DNA from: Prosapia bicincta
Taxonomy: Eukaryota > Arthropoda > Insecta > Hemiptera > Cercopidae
Direction: 5' to 3'
DNA: 64,000 nt
Assembly: GCA_036971475.1 (NCBI GenBank)
Contig: JBAIZL010000006.1
Coordinates: forward strand, 133,406,731 to 133,470,730
Shown here: positions 1-10,620 of the stretch, piece after piece
Layout: each line of letters starts with the position of its first letter
How positions within the stretch are numbered: position 1 is the stretch's first letter
The notes under the pieces: generated by a model
What the model saw: only the letters and a program-made list of their open reading frames with translations
Databases searched by the model: none
Told to the model about the DNA's origin: nothing
Program-made: the position numbers and the translations under genes

Positions 1-1020
1 ATAATTTTAATTACAATTTATTAAATCAGTTTTTTCCTTTGTTACTTCAAACGCTTCTTAAATACCGTTGCAAAAATTATTCATATTGCAGAGTGACGTA
101 AGAAAGTACAAAAATATCCATTTAATCAATTAAATTTACTATAGGATTTCTTTGAGAGTCTGTTTATTTAATCTGTTACTAATTCAGTTCGTAATTTGTT
201 GCCAGGCGTTAATATTAAATTTTATGCACACACAATTTATTCAAAATATATTGCAGATTTCTCAAGTAACTTATTATTAAACACGATATATAAATGTACA
301 TTTTGTATTATAGATATAAAGATGAAAACATATATATTTATTTAATTATATTACAGAAAATCGTTGAATTTTAGATTCATTGTCCATTTAATTAATTAAG
401 CTTATATAAAATTTTTAAAAAGAGCGACAATATTTTCTAAGAAATTATTCCCATTTAATATTTTTTATAATTTGGTTCCATAGGAATTAGGATCTTTAAA
501 ATTTATTGAAAGTTTTATCTAATTTAATTTACAATTTAATTAATCAAAATAATATTCCTTCTTTACTTCAAAAACTTTTTAAATAATATTTTTTTGCAAA
601 ACGTTGAAAGGAAAAGTACAGTAATGATCATTTAACTATTCAAAATTGATAAATTGTTTGCTTAAGTGTCCTTTTATTTCATTTGTTGGTAAAACAATGC
701 CCTAATTTGTCCTGTGGTGTTCTCTAAAAACCTGTGTTTTTTATTCCTAAATATTTTATGCACATGCAATTTATACAAAACATAATTTACATTTGAAAAA
801 TTTTATAATAAAACATGACATATACTGTCTAGAAGAAACAACACTGACAAATGAACATATTAGCTATATTTAGTTTAAGGTGGGCAGAATTAATCATTGA
901 AGTTTTATCTTCATTGTTTACTTAATTATTTATATTTCTACAAAATTTGTTAAAATTTTTGAAATTTTTTTAAAAATTCTTGTTCCTATTTAGTGATTGT
1001 TTGAATACAGCTTGTAACTT
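1..1020. repeat. Degenerate ~525-bp tandem duplication in AT-rich DNA
   Basis: Bases 10-520 and about 525-1020 align loosely in the same order. Shared blocks include a 'ttacttcaaa' stretch (about 41 and 564), 'taatttgttgcc' versus 'taatttgtcctg' (about 191 and 694), and 'attttatgcaca' with 'caatttat' (about 217 and 752). The copies differ by many substitutions and indels, so this is an old duplication. No coding potential is visible in either copy. Confidence 0.5.
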
Positions 1021-1689
1021 ACTTTCATCTGAAATAACTGAAAATTATGGTACCGGCTGATAAAGAAAACTATTTAAATTTTGAAAACTAAGTCATGAAA
1101 AATGTTGAAATTTGAATTTTTATGAAGTTGAAAGACCATACCTAGCCATCAAAGACACACAAGGGTGCGTTGCAACGGGTCAAATTTAACTTTCCTTACC
1201 TCGCCTGTCTTACTTATCTTGCTATTTCTGTCCTCTCTGGTTTTTTTGTGTGTTATCATTTATAAATTATGTATGTCAACATACTCATATCCCGATAAGT
1301 ATAAGTGAATTTATATTTATGAATTTATTTTAGTAAGTTTGTAACCCTCATTCTAACTTTTGCACCTATCTTCCCTTATTGTGCTATTTTAGGACAGCTC
1401 CATCGATGTCTTTGACATCCAAAACCTTTTACCTTTGACATTACCTATTATACATTCCATCTGCGTCGTTCATACAAATAATTACCTTCGTAACTTGTCT
1501 AATACTTACCGGTGTGGCCCTGCAATGGTAATAACCTAAGCAGGCTGTTCAATCTAAATTTCGAAACCTGTAATTTTCCCAAACATAGATCTCATTGCAA
1601 ATGAAATTCCTAAATTCATTTAAAAACCAATTAGGTAAGTAGTTGCATCAGCTAGCATAATACTAGGAGGGAGGTTTGTGACGTTTTAG
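1021..1689. other. AT-rich non-coding DNA, nothing recognised
   Basis: There is no long reading frame, terminal repeat or RNA-like fold that I can support here. Part of it may belong to the decayed Gypsy-like element that follows on the minus strand. Confidence 0.4.
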
Positions 1690-2901
1690 AGGTGTTACAT
1701 ATGCCTGAGCATTAATGAGCGAAACTTACGCTCCCGTATCTATTTCAACGTATACTCTGTGATCGTATATCCTCGCCTGTATTGCCGGGCAGTGTTCGAT
1801 ATTTGAGTTAACCGGTCTTCTGTGTTCTCCATCTTCCACAAACCATTCCCGAATATTTAGGGATAGTCCGACTAATTTTGCGCTATAACACCGATTTTTA
1901 CTCCTAACATATGAGCCTTTTCGGCCGTATACGCGATAATCATCTCCATGTTCCTCCACTTTTGATCGGAGTTTCCTCTAGGTGTTTTGAGGCTACGTTT
2001 TACAGGGAACTTACAGTTAAGTTTTTTGGTTGACTACTAGTTCCAGGATTGGACTTTGTATGATCAGGTCTTGTAGGGTACGGGGTTCCAGGTTTTCCTT
2101 TGGAGTCACCATAGGATCTCCGGATATGATTAGGAGATTGGGAGGTTGGTTACGCTCGGCTTATTGCTTGGCTTCGAATTTTAATAACGCTTATTATCTA
2201 AAATGCGTGTAACTCTTTCTTTTCGTTAAAACCCCAATTAGTTTTTCCTAATAATTCGCTAAATGTCTCATAAACTTCTCCCCTTTTTTTATTGCCCGTC
2301 ACCATTCACCACCCGAAATCCTTAAAATTTTTATATATTGTTACGTTTGGAATCTCTCCCCATTGTTGGGTCAATTTCATTAATTAACCTTTCAACCTCT
2401 GTTAGGAATGACATGGGACCCTCTATTTATTCCCTCCAATACTCAATGTTGTGTTTTGGGGATGATTGTTACTTCTTTGTCTTTTTCCTTTAACTTTTCT
2501 TACATCACTGAAATATAACTTTCCCACTGTTCCATCCTTTCTTTCATTCCTCCTGTCTCCTGGGTGACAGATACTTGATGGATCTTAGGGCTTGCCCTTC
2601 CAGTTTCCATATACTGTTTCCTTTCCTCTATCTCCTGCAGTCTTATTTTTATTTTTTCTCTACCTTTCTCCAGCTTCCTCTCTGTCACTTTCCCTTTTCG
2701 CCTTTGCTTCTACTTGATCTCTTTCCCTTTTCGCCTTTGCTTTAGCTTTTTCGCATTCCTTTTCAGCCCTTGCTTCCTCTTTCTCCGTTTCCCACCTATC
2801 CTCCACTTCCTCTTTATCTTTTTCCTTCTCAACTTTCTCGTTTCCGCCTTCCACATCTGTAGAATTTCTTTTTATCCAGACCTTCCTATCTCCTTAGCCA
2901 T
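1690..2901 (-). pseudogene. Decayed Ty3/Gypsy-like gag-protease relic
   Basis: Reading the minus strand from about 2901 there is a possible start (M-A-K-E-I-G), then about 110 residues very rich in K and E across two frames (2500-2854). This is coiled-coil-like, as in the N-terminal part of many gag proteins. A basic, proline-rich stretch follows (about 2010-2150). Near the end, at 1726-1800, is a retropepsin-like stretch ending V-E-I-D-T-G-A, followed at once by an in-frame stop and then V-S-L-I. The D-T-G-A/VSLI spacing fits a retroviral-type aspartic protease whose residue after DTGA became a stop. Frames are broken several times. No RT, integrase or LTR was found next to it. The family assignment rests on short motifs and is uncertain. 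Confidence 0.4.
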
Positions 2902-3475
2902 TTTTGTAAGTTATCAACTATCTTTTTATTTTTCAAGTATTTAATTTTCTAATATATTTTATTTCATTAAATATTGTAGCTCCACTTTGCCACGCTCTCA
3001 TGTACCTTTCCTCCCTTACTGGAATAACAGATCCTGTTATAATTATAATTATACTCCTTACATGTTTTTATATATTATTTTAATGTAATTAGTCTACTTT
3101 TTACTAATCTGTACATTTCATTTATTCATTTTGCCCTACTTTTATTATGTTTATTTTTGTTTGCATATGTTTGACAGTTTTTCAGACTTTTTTAGGTTTA
3201 AAAGTCACCCCTTGTAATAATAGAACCATTATTTTAGGGTGTGAAATAAAGCTTACACTCGTCTTGGTTCCTTTCGTAAAAGACACAAGTCGAATACCTG
3301 AGAGAGTATCAATTAGTGTCAACAATGTGTGGGAAATCTTCCAGTACGAAAGGCATGCTATGCCCAATGTGTTTTATAGGCAATGATGAACCTCAAGCTT
3401 GAGGCCATTTCCCACGTTTGGAAGCCTACCTTTTACAACGAGGCCAACGTCGCTCACTCACCTATCTAGTTTATA
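2902..3475. other. Non-coding spacer before the satellite array
   Basis: This is AT-rich DNA with short spurious frames only. It could be the leader or LTR side of the Gypsy-like relic, but I see no repeat pair that defines an LTR. Confidence 0.35.
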
Positions 3476-6400
3476 TAAAGGAATAAGGAAGGGTGGATGG
3501 GGTTATATAGGACTAAGGATATAGGGGAAGTGTACAAAGCGTGAGCAAGATCACACCCTGAAGTGAAAATAAAGTGGTGTCCATCCTTTTAACCCCTTAT
3601 GAGAGGAGGAATAAGGAAGGGTGGATGGGGTTATATAGGACTAAGGATATAGGGGAAGTGAGCAAAGCGTGAGCCAGATGGCACCCTGAAGTGGACCTAA
3701 AGTGGTGACCATCCTTTTAACCGTTTATGTGAGGAGGAATAAGGAAGGGTGGATGGGACTATATAGGACTAAGGATGTAGGGGAAGTGAGCAAAGCATGA
3801 GCCAGATGACACCCTGATGTGGACCTAAAGTAGTGTCCATCCTTTTAACCCTTTATGAGAGGAGGAATAAGGAAGGGTGGATGGGACTATATAGGACTAA
3901 GGATGTAGGGGAAGTGAGCAAAGCATGAGCCAGATTGCACCCTGATGTGGACCTAAAGTAGTGTCCATCCTTTTAACCCTTTATGAGAGGAGGAATAAGG
4001 AAGGGTGGATGGGGTTATATAGGACTAAGGATGTAGGGGAAGTGAGCAAAGCATGAGCCAGATGGCACCCTGAAGTGGACCTAAAGTAGTGTCCATCCTT
4101 TTAACCCTTTATGAGAGGAGGAATAAGGAAGGGTGGATGGGGTTATATAGGACTAAGGATATAGGGGAAGCGAGCAAAGCGTGAGCCAGATAGCACCCTG
4201 AAGTGAAAATAAAGTGGTGTCAATCCTTTTACCCTTTATGAGAGGAGGAATAAGGAAGGGTGGATGGGGTTATATAGGACTAAGGATATGGAGGAAGTGA
4301 GCAAAGCGTGAGCCAGATGGCACCCTGAAGTGGACCTAAAGTGGTGACCATCCTTTTAACCGTTTATGAGAGGAGGAGTAAGGAAGGTTGGATGGAACTT
4401 TATAGGAATAAGGATATGGAGGAAGTGAGCAAAGCGTGAGCCAGATGGCACCCTGAAGATGACCTAAATTGGTGTCCATCCTCTTAACCCTATATGAGAG
4501 GAGGAATAAGGAAGGGTGGATGGGGTTATATAGGACTAAGGATATGGAGGAAGTGAGCAAAGCGTGAGCCAGATGGCACCCTGAAGTGGACCTAAAGTGG
4601 TGACCATCCTTTTAACCGTTTATGAGAGGAGGAGTAAGGAAGGTTGGATGGAACTTTATATTAATAACGATATGGAGGAAGTGAGCAAAGCGTGAGCCAG
4701 ATGGCACCCTGAAGTGGACCTAAAGTGGTGACCATCCTTTTAACCGTTTATGAGAGGAGGAGTAAGGAAGGTTGGATGGAACTTTATAGGAATAAGGATA
4801 TGGAGGAAGTGAGCAAAGCGTGAGCCAGATGGCACCCTGAAGATGACCTAAAATGGTGTCCATCCTCTTAACCCTTTATGAGAGGAGGAATAAGGAAGGG
4901 TGGATGGGGTTATATAGGACTAAGGATATGGAGGAAGTGAGCAAAGCGTGAGCCAGATGGCACCCTGAAGTGGACCTAAAGTGGTGACCATCCTTTTAAC
5001 CGTTTATGAGAGGAGGAGTAAGGAAGGTTGGATGGAACTTTATAGGAATAAGGATATGGAGGAAGTGAGCAAAGCGTGAGCCAGATGGCACCCTGAAGAT
5101 GACCTAAAGTGGTGTCCATCCTCTTAACCCTTTATGAGAGGAGGAATAAGGAAGGGTGGATGGGGTTATATAGGACTAAGGATATGGAGGAAGTGAGCAA
5201 AGCGTGAGCCAGATGGCACCCTGAAATGGACCTAAAGTGGTGACCATCCTTTTAACCGTTTATGAGAGGAGGAGTAAGGAAGGTTGGATGGAACTTTATA
5301 GGAATAAGGATATGGAGGAAGTGAGCAAAGCGTGAGCCAGATGGCACCCTGAAGATGACCTAAAGTGGTGTCCATCCTCTTAACCCTTTATGAGAGGAGG
5401 AAGGGCGGATGGGGTTATAAAGGACTAAGGATATAGGGGAAGTGAGCAAAGCGTGAGCCAGATGGCACCCTGAAGTGAAAATAAAGGGGTGTCCATCGTT
5501 TCAATCCTTTATGAGAGGAGGAATAAGGAAGGGCCGATGGGGTTATATAGGACTAAGGATATGGGGGAAGTGAGCAAAGCGTGAGCCAGATGGCACCCTG
5601 AAGTGAAAATAAAGTGGTGTCCATCGTTTCAATCGTTATGAGAGGAGGAATAAGGAAGGGCGGATGGGGTTATATAGGACTAAGGATATGGGGGAAGTGA
5701 GCAAAGCGTGAGCCAGATGGCACCCTGAAGTGAAAATAAAGTGGTGTGCATCGTTTCAATCCTTTATGAGAGGAGGAATAAGGAAGGGCGGATGGGGTTA
5801 TATAGGACTAAGGATATAGGGGAAGTGAGCAAAGCGTGAGCCAGATGGCACCCTGAAGTGAAAATAAAGTGGTGTCCATCGTTTCAATCCTTTATGAGAG
5901 GAGGAATAAGGAAGGGCGGATGGGGTTATATAGGACTAAGGATATGGGGGAAGTGAGCAAAGCGAGAGCCAGATGGCACCCTGAAGTGGACCTATAGTGG
6001 TGTCCATCCTTTTAACCCTTTATGAGAGTAGGAATAAGGTAGGGTTGATGGGACTATATAGGACTAAGGATACAGGGGAAGTGAGCAAAGCGTGAGCCAG
6101 ATGGCACCCTGATGTAGACCTAAAGTGGTGACCATCCTTTTAACCCCTTATAAGAGGAGGAATAAGGAAGGGTGAATGGGACTATATAGGACTAAGGATA
6201 CAGGGGAAGTGAGCAAAGCGTGAGTCAGATGTCACCCTGATGGTGACCTAAAGTGGTGTCCCTCCTTTTAACCCCTTATGAGAGGAGGAAACGGGAAGGG
6301 TGGATGGGACTATATAGGACTAAGGATGTAGGGGAAGTGAGCAAAGCGTGAGCCAGATGGCACCCTGATGGTGACCTAAAATGGTGTCCATCCTTTTAAC

Positions 6401-7740
6401 CCCTTATGAGAGTAGGAATAAGGAATGGTGGATGGGACTATATAGGACTAAGGATACAGGGGAAGTGAGCAAAGCGTGAGCCAGATGGCACCCTGATGGT
6501 GACCTAAAGTGGTGTCCCTCCTTTTAACCCCTTATGAGAGTAGGAATAAGGAATGGTGGATGGGACTATATAGGACTAAGGATACAGGGGAAGTGAGCAA
6601 AGCGTGAGCCAGATGGCACCCTGATGGAGACCTAAAGTGGTGTCCATCCTTTTAACCCCTTATGAGAGTAGGAATAAGGAATGGTGGATGGGACTATATA
6701 GGACTAAGGATACAGGGGAAGTGAGCAAAGCGTGAGCCAGATGGCACCCTGAAGTGAAAATAAAGTGGTGTCCATCGTTTCAATCCTTTATGAGAGGAGG
6801 AATAAAGAAGGGTGGATGGGGTTATATAGGACTAAGGATGTAGGGGATGTGAGGATACCGTGAGCCAAGTAGCACCCTGAAGTGGACCTAAAAAGGTCCA
6901 TCCTTTTAAAACTTTATGAGAGGAGGAATAAGGAAGGGTGGATGGGGTTATACAGGACTAAGGATGTAGGGGATGTGAGGATACCGTGAGCCAAGTAGCA
7001 CCCTGAAGTGGACCTAAAAAGGTCCATCCTTTTAACCCTTTATGAGAGGAGGAAGAAGGAAGGGTGGATGGGGTTATATAGGACTAAGGATGTAGGGGAT
7101 GTGAGGATACCGTGAGCCAAGTAGCACCCTGAAGTGGACCTAAAAAGGTCCATCCTTTTAAACCTTTATGAGAGGAGGAATAAGGAAGGGTGGATGGGGT
7201 TATATAGGACTAAGGATGTAGGGGAAGTGAGCAAAGCGTGAGCCAGATGGCACCCTGAAGTGGACCTAAAAAGGTCCATCCTTTTAACCCTTTATGAGAG
7301 GAGGAATAAGGAAGGGTGGATGGGGTTATATAGGACTAAGGATGTAGGGGATGTGAGGATACCGTGAGCCAAGTAGCACCCTGAAGTGGACCTAAAAAGG
7401 TCCATCCTTTTAACCCTTTATGAGAGGAGGAATAAGGAAGGGTGGATGGGGTTATATAGGACTAAGGATGTAGGGGATGTGAGGATACCGTGAGCCAAGT
7501 AGCACCCTGAAGTGGACCTAAAAAGGTCCATCCTTTAACCCCTTATGAGAGGAGGAATAAGGAAGGGTGGATGGGGTTATATAGGACTAAGGATGTAGGG
7601 GATGTGAGGATAGCGTGAGCCAGGTAGCACCCTGATGGTGACCTAAAGTGGTGTCCATCCTTTTAACCCCTTATGAGAGTAGGAATAAGGAAGGGTGGAT
7701 GGGGTTATATATTACTAGGGATATAGGGGAAGTTCTGGCA
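3476..7740 (+). repeat. 128-bp satellite array, left arm (about 33 monomers)
   Basis: Head-to-tail monomers contain 'ggaataaggaagggtggatg', 'gtgagcaaagcgtgagccag' and 'gcaccctgaagtg'. Successive 'gaataagg' starts at 3481, 3609, 3737, 3865, 3993, 4121 and 4248 give a 128/127-bp period. Five monomer classes occupy blocks. About 4250-5400 is an alternating two-monomer higher-order unit ('ggggttatataggactaagg' versus 'ggaactttataggaataagg'). About 5400-5990 has 'gaaaataaagtgg' and 'catcgtttcaatc'. About 6000-6770 has 'actatataggactaaggata'. About 6780-7600 has 'gatgtgaggataccgtgagc'. The last ~55 bp before the LTR (7740-7794) are not satellite but are conserved in the opposite arm. Confidence 0.95.
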
Positions 7741-7794
7741 TTGCGCGGGCAAGATGGCGAGCCTGAAGTAGAGTTGATGTCCAGGTATAATATA

Positions 7795-8570
7795 TGTTGG
7801 AGTCAGCTTTGGTAGATTAAACAGCTCCAGTATCGACTTTAATCAGCCTGTGCTTTGTCTAATCGATAGCTCAATCTATGGTTTATCGTCGATAGTTTAA
7901 GACCACGTTGTCCCTTGGCGCGCGCCTAATCCCTACCCTAGCACAGTTTCCTCTACCCCCAGTCTCCAGCTTGCCGCGAACAGACCAGCACGTCCGTTGC
8001 GGGTATTAAACGTATTAGCTAACCTCGTGGACGTTAAGTTCGCCCCGCGTATGTCTAAATTTAAGTGTTTCGAGTTGTACTTGTTTTATATGCTCGTTAA
8101 CCGCGAAAGTGTACATTATTTAGTCCAAGTGCCGTGCTCGAATGCACCTTTAACCTCGCCGTTACAAGCCGCCGTTACGGAGTCGCTCGCAATTATTTAA
8201 AGACTAATTCAATTGTGAATAGTAGTAGAATTGAACTCCGTTTATTAAGTTTTACAGCACGAGCCGTCTGACCATCACCACTTCACCCAGGGCCCTGCTG
8301 CAGAAGTCCAGAAGACAACAAAACCTACCGTGCACGTAACCCCTTTGTTCAGCTTAGGGTAAGTGTTAATCAGTTCCAAATACTTTTAACATAAACTTGT
8401 GCCTATTTTCCCGAGACTTAATTAGTGATAAACACTGTCATTATTTGTCGATTAGGCATTTCTGCCGCAAGCCTTCATTTTAGTCAGTTGCCATTTTAGT
8501 CACGTTACCGCCCGCGACTATCTCTCTCTTTTGTCTTATTTCTAATATTTTAGCGGAGCTGACGCCTCCA
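7795..8570 (+). repeat. BEL-1 5' LTR (776 bp), palindrome P1 left arm
   Basis: It begins TGTTGGAGTCAGC and ends CGCCTCCA, with the TG...CA ends expected of an LTR. Its limits were set by comparison with 29750-30525, where the same 776 bp is preceded by a purine-rich tract and followed by unrelated flank. A tRNA-primer-site-like sequence starts three bases downstream. Four copies occur in the window (7795, 19769, 27677, 29750). This one differs from its P1 partner at about three sites and from the P2 copies at about ten. The 67-residue frame inside (7997-8200) is present in all copies but has no recognisable function and is not called as a gene. Confidence 0.9.
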
Positions 8571-8573
8571 TTT

Positions 8574-8596
8574 TGGTCCCGCCGTGCCGGATTTTG
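8574..8596 (+). other. Primer-binding site of BEL-1
   Basis: TGGTCCCGCCGTGCCGGATT lies three bases after the LTR end. Its complement ends in ...GGGACCA, preceded by a sequence shaped like a tRNA T-arm and acceptor 3' half, as expected for a minus-strand primer. I do not assign the tRNA species. The BEL-2 element uses a very similar site. Confidence 0.6.
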
Positions 8597-9174
8597 CATT
8601 TCAGCGATCTATAAACATTTAAAGTGCAAAGAAGTGTTGAAGTTCTCAGTAAACTCGAAAACTTATTCAGTCTTAATAGCAAGGCATTTGCTTTACAAAT
8701 AAGTTCATTAGTGATTTATAAGTGTTATTTATTGTGCGAACAATTTCGAAGCGTGTTAAATTTCACAGTAATAAGTTGCAAGCATTGCGTAATCCTATGT
8801 AATTTCCCGCATTTCCTTTGTCTAAATTCAATACGCAGTAGTGACGTCACAAGCTGTAGCTTGCAGCTGCATACCGCTACTATCAGCAGATTTATGGGAC
8901 AGCTGCGCAGATAAGGAACACTTGACTAATCAAGTAAGGCTCAATACTGATCCGTGAAAGCTACACTGTAGATTTATCCTGTTCAATAAGGAAAACTTGC
9001 AGCCGTTCTAATCTAATGCTTATGATTTGTAAAACGTTATGTCTTTTTATTAACTTTATTATACAGTCCACTCTTTCGTAATTAAATGTACCATTGTGTA
9101 GTCATTAGGTTTGGTTTAAACATAATTGCAATTTAATTTAAATTTTGTTTTTTGTTAATTTAAATTTTGTCACG
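8597..9174 (+). other. BEL-1 5' leader
   Basis: Untranslated leader between primer site and gag. A 96-codon frame (8624-8914) lies in it and is mirrored in the other arm. It has no recognisable domain and is not called as a gene. It could contain a packaging signal, but nothing in the sequence shows this. Confidence 0.5.
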
Positions 9175-10227
9175 ATGGCTAATAACAACGCATATTGCCT
9201 TGATAAGTTGAAGGCTATATGCAGTGACTTAGAGCAAGTAAACAGCTTGCTCGGTGATAGTGAAATGTCTGAGGGCATAGCGCAGGAAGTCAGGCGACTT
9301 CATGCCGATTTTATCGAAACTTCTGACCGCGCGGAGCAGACTTTTGACAGTCAAGCTTCCGAATTTGTCGCGAATGTCTTTATAGTAAAACGTCAATTTC
9401 AGGACACCTATCTGCCCATGATAGTGAAATACCCTAACCTCGTTAAGACGGAGGTTACCTCGACCTCGCCTGTCAAATCAACACCGACTTCACCTAACCT
9501 GCCAAGTCTAACTTTGCCAAGCTTTTCGGGCCAGAGCGACGACTGGATAGATTTTATTACTATGTACGATTCTATGGTACATAACAATGAGACGCTTAAC
9601 AACATCCAACGTTTTCAATACTTAAAGTCCGTCTTAAAGAGAGATGCACTGGCCATCGTCACCGGGCTCTCCATCTCCGAAGCAAATTACAACATTGCTT
9701 ACAATGCGTTGCGTAACCGATACGCGAACCCGCGACGTCTCGCAGATCATTACTTTAACATAATTAAAGACTTTCAGCGCATCAATAATGCTTCACCCGC
9801 GGAACTAAATCGTTTCTTAACCGCGCACTCTAATGCCGTCTGTGCATTAAGAGCTATACCTCTCGAAGACTTAGCGGATTTCTTATTGTTCTCTATGGCA
9901 ATTAATAATCTGGATGCCAAGACACGATTAAGTTTTGAAAGCCGACTAGGCACTAACCGCATGCCGACATATAAATTATTGAACGACTTTATAACTGAAC
10001 AGGCTAGAGCCCTGGAGATGCTTAGCCAACCAGCTGCCGTGGTTGTAGCAAACGCCGGACGTGGTCAAAGACCCCGCATGTTGGTGTCATCGATGGATAA
10101 ACCCGGGTTTCAAGGGGCCCTTGAACCGAATAATTACTTGTCTGAACCTAACCTCACTTTGGGTCACAGCCCTATATTTCAATCAGTGGCGTCAAATGAC
10201 AATGGCCATCAGAATAAGGACGCCTAA
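9175..10227 (+). pseudogene. gag: BEL-1 gag, capsid-like part (left copy)
   Basis: Structural protein of a BEL/Pao retrotransposon. I choose the ATG at 9175 (context CACGATGG), giving M-A-N-N-N-A-Y; an in-frame ATG at 9145 would add ten hydrophobic residues and looks worse. The central part has the L-P-S-F-S-G...W-I-D-F pattern (about 9505-9550) followed by R-F-Q-Y-L and N-P-R-R-L-A-D-H, typical of the DUF1759 gag region of BEL/Pao elements. The frame stops at TAA 10225-10227, upstream of the zinc knuckles, which continue in the same frame. The same stop is present in the right arm. BEL/Pao gag normally runs on into the nucleocapsid, so the TAA is most likely an inactivating change older than the duplication. 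Confidence 0.85.
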
Positions 10228-10614
10228 GGTACTATTCAGTCCAAACGTGCTGCGCCAGTCACTATGCAACCGGTTAATCAAACACTGCAACCTAACTTGT
10301 TGCCTATTATGAGTGCGCCTAGAACGTCAACATTTCGCAATCGCTCGCCACCGCTTAACCTCAATCAGTCTAACGCGCCTACCACGCGCGTAGGTAAATG
10401 CTACTACTGCGGAGAAAGTCACTGCATCATTAATTGTCAACGATTTATTTCTCTTACAATAGCGGAACGCATTGACGCTATTTCAAAATTACAACGGTGT
10501 TATAATTGTCTCGGCTCTCATTATCAAGCTCAGTGTCAGTCTCGTCATCGTTGTAGACAATGCAGCCAAGCACATCACACACTGCTGCACAACGACGCAC
10601 CGCCGCAGCAATGA
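10228..10614 (+). pseudogene. gag: BEL-1 gag, nucleocapsid part (left copy)
   Basis: Same reading frame as the capsid part, open from 10228 to TGA at 10612-10614. It carries three zinc-knuckle-like motifs: C-X2-C-X3-H-X4-C at 10399-10437, C-X2-C-X3-H-X4-C at 10498-10536, and C-X2-C-X3-H-X4-H at 10552-10590. These would bind RNA during packaging. The first usable ATG after the upstream stop is at 10264, but this block is best read as the C-terminal part of gag. It ends directly after the last knuckle at a stop with a readthrough-type context. Confidence 0.85.
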
Positions 10615-10620
10615 CTAGCC
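10609..10620 (+). promoter_or_regulatory. Stop context CAA-TGA-CTA-GCC at the gag/pol border
   Basis: The gag stop is UGA followed by CUA-G, the best known leaky-stop context in metazoan and viral mRNAs. Pol continues in the same frame with no start codon nearby. The position, after the last zinc knuckle and before the protease, is where some retroelements use stop readthrough to make Gag-Pol. The mirrored copy is at 17719-17730. Function is inferred. Confidence 0.5.

Noticed and set aside
3476..7740. CRISPR-like regular repeats
   Set aside because: Monomers are contiguous with no unique spacers, and the context is eukaryotic.
7997..8200. 67-codon frame in the BEL-1 LTR, present in all four LTRs
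   Set aside because: The LTRs are nearly identical, so the frame is conserved only because the DNA is; no domain and no good start context.
8624..8914. 96-codon frame in the BEL-1 leader
   Set aside because: Lies between primer site and gag, low-complexity hydrophobic product, no known counterpart in BEL/Pao elements.
10061..10312. 83-codon frame overlapping gag in another phase (and mirror 18027-18278)
   Set aside because: Shadow of gag; the gag frame has the domains and zinc knuckles.
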